NCBI GenBank assembly: GCA_002322865.1
Contig: DCOH01000023.1
Coordinates: 18,098-33,203, forward strand
Origin: Sphingobacterium sp. UBA1575
GTDB taxonomy: Bacteria > Bacteroidota > Bacteroidia > Sphingobacteriales > Sphingobacteriaceae
DNA: 15,106 nt
Direction: 5' to 3'
The first letter of the stretch is position 1, and the number at the start of each line of letters is the position of its first letter. Of this stretch, positions 8,174 to 14,556 are shown in pieces. A program made the translations under genes and the position numbers. Below the pieces are notes generated by a model. The model did not search any database. It was not told the origin of the DNA and saw only the letters and a program-made list of their open reading frames with translations.

Positions 8174-9345
8174 GATTGTATAGGTTTTAAAAAATGATCA
8201 CGCTTGTTCTTTGCCCAATCTAATAGATGCTTTGGACGCCATTTATTTTCGTAAAGTTGCATCACAAAGACCAAAGCATTGCATAATAATGTTAGTAATA
8301 AGATCTGTATTGGCTGATTGAAAAGGATATGCGATAGCATGGATAGCATGGTGAAGAATGTTGCTGATGCTAATAAGGGTCCTATCCATCTAATTCTTCT
8401 TTTTTCAATAGATTTTTTAGTTCGGAAGAGCAGAAAATAGCTAAATACACTTAGCATTAAGCGCATAAAAATCAACCATAATGGTTTTATTAAATCATTG
8501 CTATCCTTTAGGCTTAAATATACATTAAGCAAGATTAAAGTCCCTGGACTAACGCCAGCGATTGTTTCATGTACATCGGATTCAAAATTCCCAATGAGCA
8601 AGATCTTATCTTTTACAAACTCATCCAGAACCAGTTCTTCAGGAAGAACCAATAGTTCGGAAAGATCTACCTTGGCAAATTGATCACTGTGCTCAAAATC
8701 AAATGGTCTAATCTGATGATCGATGATGAGGTTGTTGATTGGCCAAAGAATACTGTTTGTTTCTAATTTTTTTCCTTCAATGCTTTCATATAGAACTTGA
8801 GGAATGGTTTTCAAAGAATCACTTTGATTAATTTTAAATTTAAAGAAACCGCTTGTTGCTTTACTGTAATCTGCTAAGCCTAAAGGAACGTCTATTACGG
8901 TTTTTTCAATATTTCCCAATTCATCAAAATGGGTGGGAAAGACCAATCGATCTAAACCATCTATACTCGCTTGTAAACTAGAATCATTAGGAGAACTTCC
9001 TTGCAGGAAAATATCAGAAAGGACAATATTATGGGCAGAAGGGTTTTGTTGTAATATGCGGAAGAATTGAGCTAATTTGCCTCGATCCGTAATGACCTCA
9101 TTTCCTAAGCCATCCTCTTGAGAAATTAGTTCTAGATCATGGGCAACATTGATAAAAAGGTAGGAATTGGAATTGTCTGATTGTTTATTTTTGAATAAGT
9201 AATGGCGAAGTAGGGAAGACTGTTCCATTATTTTCTGTTCATCACCATAACTAAAGTTAGAGTTCTGCCAACAAAAGCTTATTAGCAAAAGTATAATAGC
9301 TATTACAAAACTAAGGGCATATTTTTGGTTTTGCCTCAATTCCAT
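8170..9345 (-). CDS. CHASE2-type membrane sensor without cytoplasmic effector (first gene of operon)
   Basis: CHASE2 is an extracytoplasmic sensory domain, normally followed by three membrane helices and a cytoplasmic output domain such as a kinase or cyclase. Here helix 1 spans about residues 10-26, the extracytoplasmic part about 27-288, and three further helices lie near 289-307, 319-342 and 345-365. The typical CHASE2 closing motif is present around 246-275: a V-K-D-K-I-L-L-I-G-N-F strand, then D-V-H-E-T and S-P-G-T-L-I-L-L-N. After the last helix only a basic tail of about 26 residues remains, so no output domain is encoded. The frame ends with a normal stop and the next gene starts 4 nt inside it, which argues against a recent truncation. 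The start at 9345 places the ATG against an 11-bp inverted repeat. It may signal through the exported products of the same operon. Confidence 0.85.
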   Translation of the reverse strand: MELRQNQKYALSFVIAIILLLISFCWQNSNFSYGDEQKIMEQSSLLRHYLFKNKQSDNSNSYLFINVAHDLELISQEDGLGNEVITDRGKLAQFFRILQQNPSAHNIVLSDIFLQGSSPNDSSLQASIDGLDRLVFPTHFDELGNIEKTVIDVPLGLADYSKATSGFFKFKINQSDSLKTIPQVLYESIEGKKLETNSILWPINNLIIDHQIRPFDFEHSDQFAKVDLSELLVLPEELVLDEFVKDKILLIGNFESDVHETIAGVSPGTLILLNVYLSLKDSNDLIKPLWLIFMRLMLSVFSYFLLFRTKKSIEKRRIRWIGPLLASATFFTMLSMLSHILFNQPIQILLLTLLCNALVFVMQLYENKWRPKHLLDWAKNKRDHFLKPIQS

Positions 9346-9390
9346 TTGTTAGAATTTTAGGATAATATCTTAATAGTTTTTCTAACAAAT
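9344..9390. promoter_or_regulatory. perfect 11-bp inverted repeat at the start codon of the CHASE2 operon
   Basis: ATTTGTTAGAA at 9344-9354 is the exact reverse complement of TTCTAACAAAT at 9380-9390, with a 25-nt spacer. One arm contains the A and U of the CHASE2 start codon. On the minus strand the outer arm supplies TTTG, and 18 nt later comes TATTATCC, a poor match to the Bacteroidota promoter pattern TTTG-N19-21-TAnnTTTG. The repeat may be a DNA operator covering the promoter, or, if transcription starts upstream, an mRNA hairpin covering the start codon. Symmetry is certain; function is inferred. Confidence 0.55.
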
Positions 9391-9412
9391 TTATGGGGTA
9401 GCCTTTAAACAG

Positions 9413-9438
9413 AAAATACCCCTAATGGGGTATTTTTT
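9413..9438 (-). terminator. perfect-arm hairpin terminator after the lipocalin-like lipoprotein gene
   Basis: AAAATACCCC (9413-9422) and GGGGTATTTT (9427-9436) form a 10-bp perfect stem with a 4-nt loop. It lies 43 nt after the stop of the gene ending at 9479 and before the CHASE2 start, so it separates the two minus-strand units. U-rich sequence follows in both directions (six T on the + strand at 9433-9438, and TTTTCTGTTT on the - strand), so it could work both ways. Confidence 0.8.
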
Positions 9439-9478
9439 ATTTATTTTAAAACTATTCAAAAGATAATTATTACAAATT

Positions 9479-9904
9479 TTACTGCTTTCTTATGAAAGGT
9501 AGGTTACTGGAATTATAATTATGCTGTTTGATAATCAGAGAAACTTCATTTAATTCTATTACGTCAAATGTTACTATCTCTCCATCTTCATAATTGATAC
9601 TCAAAATTTTGTTATTCTTGGATAATGAATATTCATGTTTTACAGTGCCATTCTGATCCCAGTGACCAAGCAAACCACCCCATTTTCCATTTAATCTTAT
9701 ACCTCTTATACCTACATTGGCTGTATCAAAGCTGAAAGACCTCTCTTTTATTTCCCTTAAATATGGATTCCAAGGAATAGCTGAAGATAGTTCCCATTTT
9801 CCCAAAATTAGTTTTTCTGGGGTGATTTCATTATCACTTTTGGAGCATGAAAATAATGTGAATAGGACGAATAAAATGCTGATCAGATTTTTCATAGGAT
9901 TCAT
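9479..9904 (-). CDS. small lipocalin-like lipoprotein
   Basis: A 141-residue predicted lipoprotein. The hydrophobic leader ends in L-F-S-C with lipidated Cys at residue 20, followed by SKSDN, a usual Bacteroidota export context. The segment L-I-L-G-K-W-E-L-S-S just after the leader is the typical first strand of small lipocalin-like proteins, and the rest reads as a chain of beta strands (a W-D-Q-N-G-T turn, then I-L-S-I-N-Y and I-V-T-F-D-V strands). The annotated start is the first ATG; the fourth residue is also Met (ATG at 9895) and gives a leader of more usual form, so it may be the real start. No enzyme motif is visible. The gene has its own -7-like element upstream and a strong terminator after it, so it is a separate unit from the protease operon. 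Its ligand is unknown. Confidence 0.8.
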   Translation of the reverse strand: MNPMKNLISILFVLFTLFSCSKSDNEITPEKLILGKWELSSAIPWNPYLREIKERSFSFDTANVGIRGIRLNGKWGGLLGHWDQNGTVKHEYSLSKNNKILSINYEDGEIVTFDVIELNEVSLIIKQHNYNSSNLPFIRKQ

Positions 9905-9917
9905 AATTTGGTAATTA

Positions 9918-9925
9918 CAAAAGTA
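9918..9925 (-). promoter_or_regulatory. -7 promoter element of the lipocalin-like lipoprotein gene
   Basis: On the minus strand this reads TACTTTTG, an exact match to the Bacteroidota -7 consensus TAnnTTTG, 13 nt before the first ATG of the lipoprotein gene. I found no TTTG at the expected -33 spacing, so only half of the pattern is supported. The short leader this implies would fit the downstream alternative start at 9895 better. Confidence 0.4.
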
Positions 9926-10021
9926 AACAAATAAAATTAAATAATTTTTTTGCGTGCTTTCTTCTCTTTTTTAATAATGCCAATGATTCAAGATGATTGT
10001 GGTGCTTATTTATTTTCCTTA

Positions 10022-10789
10022 TCAAACAATACTATCATATATTGCATCCCATAATCCAATCCGTTTTTGAAGAGCTTGTTTAGAAACAGCTTGAATATCT
10101 GCCCATTTTTGACCATCATCTTGGGCTAATTCTTCGATCATTTTAAAGGCTAATGGTCCATGCTCATCCCCATCTAATTCGATATGTCTTTGAAAGTAAT
10201 AAATAAACTTATCTAATTCCGTATCTGGAAAGTACCTTTGAATTTCCTTTAAAATAGAGGTGAACATATCAGGTATCAAATTTTCTCTTCCAAACGTAAA
10301 TGCTGCTGCAATTTTGTGAGATTCCTTGGTGTCAATAATGTTAAAAGTGAATTTTAAAAATTCTTTAATTCTGTTGTCAACATTTAAATTTTCTAAGCTT
10401 TGATATATTTTTTTAGTGTTTCTTAGATCCTTTAAAAAATCGATGATAAAGCTTGTATCAGCACCCATCGCTTGCATAGCATCCAAGTACATCTCAAAAT
10501 GGCTTAACCTTCTTCCGTCAATATATAGATCAGATTCTTCAGCTAGCACTATCTCATTTATTAGATATCTAGTGTTAGGATATTCGGATGCAAACCAAGG
10601 GATGGATACACAGGTGAGTTCAATTTGTAATGCTTTCAATAAGGACATGAAATCCCATACAGCATAAACATGGCCTTGTGTGAACAATCTTAAATGATCT
10701 ATATTGTTGATTTTACTATATAATGGATGATTGTTTAAATAATCTTTTTCTTCTTTAATATGGGCTTCTAACTTTTCAAAATGTTTCAT
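10022..10789 (-). CDS. DUF3050 protein, haem-oxygenase-like fold
   Basis: A 255-residue cytosolic protein recognised as DUF3050 from the G-H-V-Y-A-V-W-D-F-M-S-L-L-K motif (39-52), the P-N-T-R-Y-L-I-N-E-I-V-L-x-E-E-x-D helix (71-87), S-H-F-E-M-Y (96-101), F-T-F-G-R-E-x-x-I-P-x-M-F (164-176) and the Y-F-Q-R-H-I-E-L-D-G-D-E-H-G-P segment (198-212). The family has the all-helical haem-oxygenase-like fold. Conserved H40, E84/E85, H97, H202, E204, D206 and H210 are candidate metal ligands, as in related diiron oxygenases; that chemistry is inference. There is no signal peptide or membrane segment. It is full length for the family. The neighbours (two lipoproteins) give no hint to its pathway. Its -7-like element lies only four bases from the start codon, implying a nearly leaderless mRNA. 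Confidence 0.88.
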   Translation of the reverse strand: MKHFEKLEAHIKEEKDYLNNHPLYSKINNIDHLRLFTQGHVYAVWDFMSLLKALQIELTCVSIPWFASEYPNTRYLINEIVLAEESDLYIDGRRLSHFEMYLDAMQAMGADTSFIIDFLKDLRNTKKIYQSLENLNVDNRIKEFLKFTFNIIDTKESHKIAAAFTFGRENLIPDMFTSILKEIQRYFPDTELDKFIYYFQRHIELDGDEHGPLAFKMIEELAQDDGQKWADIQAVSKQALQKRIGLWDAIYDSIV

Positions 10790-10793
10790 TCGG

Positions 10794-10801
10794 CAAAGGT
10801 A
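10794..10801 (-). promoter_or_regulatory. -7 promoter element directly before the DUF3050 start
   Basis: On the minus strand this reads TACCTTTG, an exact TAnnTTTG match, followed by C-C-G-A and the ATG. A TTTA resembling the -33 TTTG lies 18 nt further upstream. With the usual few nucleotides from -7 element to transcription start, the mRNA would begin at or within a few bases of the start codon. Confidence 0.5.
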
Positions 10802-11041
10802 GCTTTTACTGATTATTATTAAATGTTTAGGAGGATTTAAATTTTAAGTTATCAGCTTATATTGCTTTTATTCAATGGTTATTTATAACTAATTCTAATT
10901 AATAACCTAATAATGATCTTGAATGAGAATTGATTATTGAAATTCACCTCTGTATCCTCCATGAAGGACAGCCAAGAATTAATGAGATCAGAGATTTTTC
11001 AAGATGCTAGGCAATGGAAGCATTTCAACAAATTTATAAAC

Positions 11042-12163
11042 CTACTTAACCAACATAAATTCCTCCCAAGATTTTACTCTAAGACTTGCTACATTATTTA
11101 ACTGCTTAAATTCATTATTCCCGGCCCCAATATATTTTGAATCCTTCCTCATGATAACATGATAGGCTCGGGTTCCAAAGGTCATCCCATCTACATTTTC
11201 GGCCACTTGGGTAAATGTGAAAGTGCTTTTTCCTGATTCGTATCCAGGAATTCCATTGGAATGAACACCGGCTGCCCATAGGGTGCCATCTGTTTTTAAG
11301 AAATAGGAGGTAGGAGTATTCGGATAGACCTCGGCAACCTGATCAGCAATTTTGTGCGGATAGGTAGGGTCAGAATTTCTTGTCCCTAATCCTTGGTTGC
11401 CATTGACATTCGAGCCAAAACTCCAAGCTTCGTCCTTATTGTTGATCATGATGACATTACTAGCATTTGCCCTAACCAGCTTGATATCATCGCTGATTTT
11501 TTTAAAGGTATATTGGTCTTTTGCCGAAGGATAGCCTAATTTTCCATAAAGATTATCACCCGCAGACCATAAGCTTCCATCATTTTTCAAAAGATAAATA
11601 TTGGAAAATCCAGTGGCCAATTGCTTAACATCCCTTGCGATCTGAGTCAATGGAAGATCATTATTGGATCTATTTCCAAGTCCAAATTGACCGCTATTAT
11701 TTTGTCCTATTGCCCAGGCCGTCCCATCCGTTTTTAAAATGGCAAGAAAACCGGTTCCCGAAGAAATATCAGCTGCGCCGTCTGTAATCTTTTCTAAAGG
11801 TGAGTTGACTGACCAAAGTAAAGTATCACTTAAAAAATATGGCTTGGATCCCCAAACGCTATTGTCTGTTTTTTGGATGTAAAGTGAGCAACAATCACCT
11901 TCCACTTTCTTGACATTATTTTCCACTAATTTGAAACCATTGTTCTTGTTGCCTGCCTCATAGGTGAAATTACCACCACGAGCCCAAAGGGAGTTGTCTT
12001 TTTTGATCACAAAGGTTACATTTTCAATCGCATAAATTCGAAGCTCGTTTTCTTTGGTTCCCCAGTTTGAATGAGGTGTTGTTGAATCTTTTTTGCATCC
12101 GAAAAGAAGGGTTAAAAATAATATTCCTAATAATACGAAATTCCCTTTCATAGCCTTTCTCAT
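11042..12163 (-). CDS. RCC1-repeat beta-propeller lipoprotein
   Basis: A 373-residue predicted surface or periplasmic lipoprotein. The hydrophobic leader ends L-F-G-C with Cys23, followed by KKDST. The rest is a run of about six or seven RCC1-type repeats, each with a strand of the form D-G-x-L/A-W-x-x-G-x-N followed by G-x-L/F-G-x-G. The clearest begin at T-A-W-A-I-G-Q-N, S-L-W-S-A-G-D-N, E-A-W-S-F-G-S-N and T-L-W-A-A-G-V-H. RCC1 propellers mostly bind other proteins; no catalytic residues are evident. Residue 5 is a second Met (ATG at 12151) and an equally possible start. It appears to be a single-gene unit: about 250 nt separate its stop from the DUF3050 start, and its 5' side faces the divergent PEGA gene. 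The partner is unknown. Confidence 0.88.
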   Translation of the reverse strand: MRKAMKGNFVLLGILFLTLLFGCKKDSTTPHSNWGTKENELRIYAIENVTFVIKKDNSLWARGGNFTYEAGNKNNGFKLVENNVKKVEGDCCSLYIQKTDNSVWGSKPYFLSDTLLWSVNSPLEKITDGAADISSGTGFLAILKTDGTAWAIGQNNSGQFGLGNRSNNDLPLTQIARDVKQLATGFSNIYLLKNDGSLWSAGDNLYGKLGYPSAKDQYTFKKISDDIKLVRANASNVIMINNKDEAWSFGSNVNGNQGLGTRNSDPTYPHKIADQVAEVYPNTPTSYFLKTDGTLWAAGVHSNGIPGYESGKSTFTFTQVAENVDGMTFGTRAYHVIMRKDSKYIGAGNNEFKQLNNVASLRVKSWEEFMLVK

Positions 12164-12461
12164 GTTTTGATTTATTAAAAATGGTGTGATTTTTTATAAA
12201 ACAAAACAAAGAAACTAATATGCAAAAGAAGAATTAAAGGAGGTAAAGTTTAGGCGGAATTATATAAATAAGCTAAAATATCATATTTGAAAACAAGAAA
12301 AAGTAAATTGATTTGGTAATAAATTAAGTTTAAAGTTATTTGGGATTAAAATCATCCAAACTATTAACTTAATGTTTGTTAATATTATCAAATTATAAAC
12401 TAAATAAAAGGTACAAATAATATTTTATATTTATACAAAATATTTAGCTAATTATTAAAAT
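12164..12461. other. divergent intergenic region between RCC1 and PEGA lipoprotein genes
   Basis: About 300 nt of very AT-rich DNA that must contain the two outward-facing promoters. Several TTTG and TA-rich stretches occur, but I found no pair with the spacing and sequence of a Bacteroidota promoter that I would trust. No coding frame, hairpin of note or tandem repeat was seen. Confidence 0.4.
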
Positions 12462-12905
12462 ATGAAGAAATTATTTGTTCTATTCGCCGTAACATCGGTA
12501 TTAAGCACTTCATGTGCAACTGTATTCACAGGAACAAAACAAACCGTACAAATTAATTCCTATCCTCAAGGCGCAAAAATTGAAGTCGATGGAATTGAAA
12601 GGGGAGTTACGCCAGCGCCTGTTGAAATGAAGAAAGGTTTTAAAGCACAAACCCTTGTTTTAAAAAAAGAGGGATATGAAAACAAGATTTTTCAGCCAAC
12701 AACGACTTTCAATAATGTTGCAATTCTTAATTTAATGGGGATGTTAGGATGGGGGATCGATGCAGCTACTGGTGCCTTGATGAAATATGATCCTGTGGTC
12801 TATGAAATCACTTTAGAGCCCACTAAATCTAGTGCAAAAACGGAGGTTGCGAAACCAGCGGAATCAAAAACCGAAAGTCCTGCACAGGATAATTCTTCAA
12901 AATAG
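12462..12905 (+). CDS. PEGA-domain lipoprotein
   Basis: A 147-residue predicted lipoprotein. The leader is followed by L-S-T-S-C with Cys18, then A-T-V-F-T-G-T-K-Q, a common start of PEGA-type lipoproteins. A PEGA domain covers about residues 27-75: V-Q-I-N-S-Y-P-Q-G-A-K-I-E-V-D-G, then G-V-T-P-A-P-V-E-M-K-K-G and a strand ending K-K-E-G-Y. A short hydrophobic glycine-rich stretch follows (about 88-106), as in other family members where a small helix follows the domain. The last 30 residues are a low-complexity Ala/Ser/Glu/Lys/Thr tail that is probably unstructured. PEGA domains are surface-layer-like beta modules with likely protein or wall binding roles. The gene stands alone and is closed by the terminator at 13027-13057. 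Confidence 0.85.
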   Translation: MKKLFVLFAVTSVLSTSCATVFTGTKQTVQINSYPQGAKIEVDGIERGVTPAPVEMKKGFKAQTLVLKKEGYENKIFQPTTTFNNVAILNLMGMLGWGIDAATGALMKYDPVVYEITLEPTKSSAKTEVAKPAESKTESPAQDNSSK

Positions 12906-12923
12906 AATTCTTATCCAGGATCT

Positions 12924-12975
12924 TCTATTGAAGAAATCCATTGAAGGAATCTATTGAAAGTATCCATTAATAGAA
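12924..12975. repeat. four imperfect 13-bp tandem repeats
   Basis: Four consecutive 13-bp units lie at 12924-12936, 12937-12949, 12950-12962 and 12963-12975. They read TCTATTGAAGAAA, TCCATTGAAGGAA, TCTATTGAAAGTA and TCCATTAATAGAA, so units 1 and 3 share TCTATTGAA while units 2 and 4 share TCCATT. The array lies in the 3' untranslated region of the PEGA gene, before its terminator, and is not coding. Confidence 0.75.
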
Positions 12976-13026
12976 AAGTCTCGAGATAAGGTTTAGAAAA
13001 ATAGACTGAATTTCACCACCATTATT

Positions 13027-13057
13027 AACCGCTTAAAACAAGATTAGGCGGTTTTTT
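13027..13057 (+). terminator. rho-independent terminator of the PEGA lipoprotein gene
   Basis: AACCGC (13027-13032) pairs with GCGGTT (13048-13053). The stem continues through a T-G wobble and TAA/TTA to ten pairs, leaving the 7-nt loop 13037-13043, and six T residues (13052-13057) follow. It is the strongest terminator on the right side of the window, 120 nt after the PEGA stop. Confidence 0.85.
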
Positions 13058-13257
13058 CGTTAGTTTTGCAGAACATTCAATTGCTTTTATTTAATTTACC
13101 GTAATAGCTTGCCAATCTTGATCACTTGCAACTCTCCGTCTCCTCCCAATTCCATATTTTCAAACATCCTTTCGTCATAATTTCAAAACCTATCCCTTTA
13201 TCAAAACAAAATATAATCTTCCAACGTTCTATCTTCACAGCTGAAAAGTGCTGCTTA

Positions 13258-13266
13258 GGAAGGAGA
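13258..13266 (+). promoter_or_regulatory. Shine-Dalgarno site of the small acidic protein gene
   Basis: The purine run AGGAAGGAG contains an AAGGAG core 8 nt before the ATG at 13274. Such a strong site is uncommon in Bacteroidota, and none of the other genes here has one this good. It supports 13274 as a genuine start. Confidence 0.6.
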
Positions 13267-13273
13267 AATTATC

Positions 13274-13471
13274 ATGACGAGAGAACGAGTAAAAGACCTG
13301 ATCTGCCAAGGCTATGACGTATTGATGAAAGGCAGTCCAGAAAAGGTAAAGGGCGATTTAAGCTATCTTTTGGCGAATGTTGATGAAGAAGATACAGGTC
13401 TACTTGTCTTAGAAGACCTGCTGTATTTGGATGAACAAGATTTACTTTGGATCAAAGAAAGATCATCTTAA
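13274..13471 (+). CDS. small acidic protein of unknown function
   Basis: I do not recognise a family. The 65 residues have a protein-like composition: a basic start M-T-R-E-R-V-K-D-L, then a helical, strongly acidic body (N-V-D-E-E-D-T-G, L-E-D-L-L-Y-L-D-E-Q-D) with regularly spaced leucines, and no Cys after C11. There is no signal peptide or membrane segment, so it is probably cytosolic. The good Shine-Dalgarno 8 nt upstream and codon use like the neighbours favour a real gene over a chance frame. It follows the PEGA terminator, so it needs its own promoter, which I could not identify. Tandem repeat arrays lie about 300 nt before and 180 nt after it. A small regulator or a protein-binding partner are possibilities only. 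Confidence 0.65.
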   Translation: MTRERVKDLICQGYDVLMKGSPEKVKGDLSYLLANVDEEDTGLLVLEDLLYLDEQDLLWIKERSS

Positions 13472-13934
13472 GATGCCTTCAGGTCTGATCGTTTTTCAAT
13501 TTATTTTCCCCTAACCAAATTGATGATTTTCAATGGCTTTTCCGTCAATTTGTATCGGCTCAGATCGATTTTTTTAAATTTGAAATCATAGTTCTGCAAT
13601 TAATTTCCGAATAAATATTGCAGCTTTTCCCGTATTTAAAACTAAAGTTTCAAATGTATTCACTTATTCAAATGTATTCACTTATTCAAATGTATTCACT
13701 TAGATAAATCAAGTTTCTGTTTCCATACCCATAACTATCAAAACACACCTAATAATATTTCTCATAATTCTTTTATTCTAAGGAAGGATGAATCACTTAT
13801 TTTCTTGTCTTATGGAAAGTATTAAATAAAGCGAATAAAGTAATTTCGAGGTGTGATTTTCACTATCGATCCAAGTAAATAAGTAAGAGGTTCAAAAGAG
13901 TTTTTTGACAAGGTTTCATTTTAAACTATACATT
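13472..13934. other. long gene-free region with tandem repeats and a spaced inverted repeat
   Basis: Apart from the 18-bp array at 13649-13702, I see a perfect 8-bp inverted repeat, CAAATTGA (13516-13523) and TCAATTTG (13545-13552), with a 21-nt spacer. A 12-bp palindrome, CATCTTAAGATG, covers the stop codon of the small gene at 13464-13475. No coding frame was convincing on either strand. The promoter of the RibD-C-family gene must lie in the right part, but no trustworthy Bacteroidota promoter was found. Confidence 0.45.
13649..13702. repeat. three perfect 18-bp tandem repeats
   Basis: The unit TTCAAATGTATTCACTTA occurs three times without change at 13649-13666, 13667-13684 and 13685-13702. 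It is non-coding. Read on the minus strand each unit contains TACATTTG, an exact match to the Bacteroidota -7 pattern TAnnTTTG, at 18-bp intervals. No minus-strand gene lies within reach, so this may be coincidence. Confidence 0.9.
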
Positions 13935-14507
13935 ATGAGAAAGTTAATCTTCTTTATGCATATAAGCCTAGATGGCTATATTTCTACACCAAATGGTGAC
14001 CTAAGTTGGGCGAAGCTCGATGAGGAATTATTTGACTGGGTCTATGAGATGACCCAACGATCAGACATGGCCATGTATGGGCGAGTTACTTATGAAATGA
14101 TGCAAGCCTATTGGCCAGATGCCGGCAAAAAGCCCGATGCTTCCGAGCATGATAAACAACATAGTGCATGGTATAACCAAGTGGACAAACTAGTTATCTC
14201 AAGGACACTAGATGGCACTGATCTTCCTCAAACCACCGTTATGGGGCACCATCTAAAACAAGAAATCAATGAATTAAAAGAAGCAGGAGAGAAGGATATC
14301 CTGATGTTCGGAAGCCCTGGAGCATCCTTGAGCCTCTTGGAATTGGGACTTATCGATGAGTTTTACCTCCTGATCAACCCCATTATCCTTGGTCATGGTA
14401 TCCCGTTCCTACAAAAACTCCCAAAAACCGTGAATCTACAGCTATTAGAGTCCCAGATTTTCCCCTCAGAAGTTGTCCTTTTACATTATGCTATTAAAAA
14501 ACAATAA
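13935..14507 (+). CDS. dihydrofolate-reductase-family protein (RibD C-terminal domain)
   Basis: A 190-residue cytosolic protein of the RibD-C/DHFR-like fold, a family of NAD(P)H-dependent reductases. Family motifs are present: the first strand leading to S-L-D-G-Y-I (11-16), the M-Y-G-R-V-T-Y-E-M-M segment (47-56), V-I-S-R-T-L, and the dinucleotide-binding F-G-S-P-G-A (125-130) followed by G-L-I-D-E-F-Y-L-L-I-N-P-I-I-L-G-H-G. The length is typical for stand-alone members. The frame is open back to 13905, but the first family residue set begins at M-R-K-L, so 13935 is chosen and the upstream residues TRFHFKLYI are taken as non-coding. Stand-alone members have no fixed pathway and are often unassigned, so a riboflavin role should not be assumed. 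It stands alone, convergent with the sulfatase gene 49 nt away. Confidence 0.88.
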   Translation: MRKLIFFMHISLDGYISTPNGDLSWAKLDEELFDWVYEMTQRSDMAMYGRVTYEMMQAYWPDAGKKPDASEHDKQHSAWYNQVDKLVISRTLDGTDLPQTTVMGHHLKQEINELKEAGEKDILMFGSPGASLSLLELGLIDEFYLLINPIILGHGIPFLQKLPKTVNLQLLESQIFPSEVVLLHYAIKKQ

Positions 14508-14556
14508 AATGAGGTTGTCTTGAATTAAAATAACGATATTTAAAATGCTATCAGCC

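Noticed and set aside
1627..9345. Operon as a mobile element or prophage part
   Set aside because: No transposase, integrase, terminal repeats or tRNA target were seen, and base composition looks like the neighbouring genes.
10961..11101. 46-codon + strand frame beginning MKDSQELMRSEIFQDARQW
   Set aside because: The first part looks protein-like, but the second half reads antisense through the RCC1 gene end and no start signal is seen. It could be a gene remnant, but I cannot support it.
12024..12209. 61-residue minus-strand frame over the 5' end of the RCC1 lipoprotein gene
   Set aside because: It is a shadow frame; the overlapping RCC1 frame has a lipobox and repeats.
13126..13317. 63-residue + strand frame overlapping the start of the small acidic gene
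   Set aside because: Most of it lies over untranslated AT-rich DNA, its composition is not protein-like, and it overlaps in another frame the better supported gene with a Shine-Dalgarno.
12906..13702. Tandem repeats as a CRISPR array
   Set aside because: The units are directly adjacent without unique spacers and are only 13 and 18 bp; no cas genes are nearby.
13905..13932. TTGACA (13905-13910) and TATACA (13927-13932) with 16-nt spacing as a sigma70-type promoter
   Set aside because: The -10-like box would lie two bases before the ATG at 13935, and this phylum does not use the TTGACA/TATAAT pattern; a chance match is likelier.
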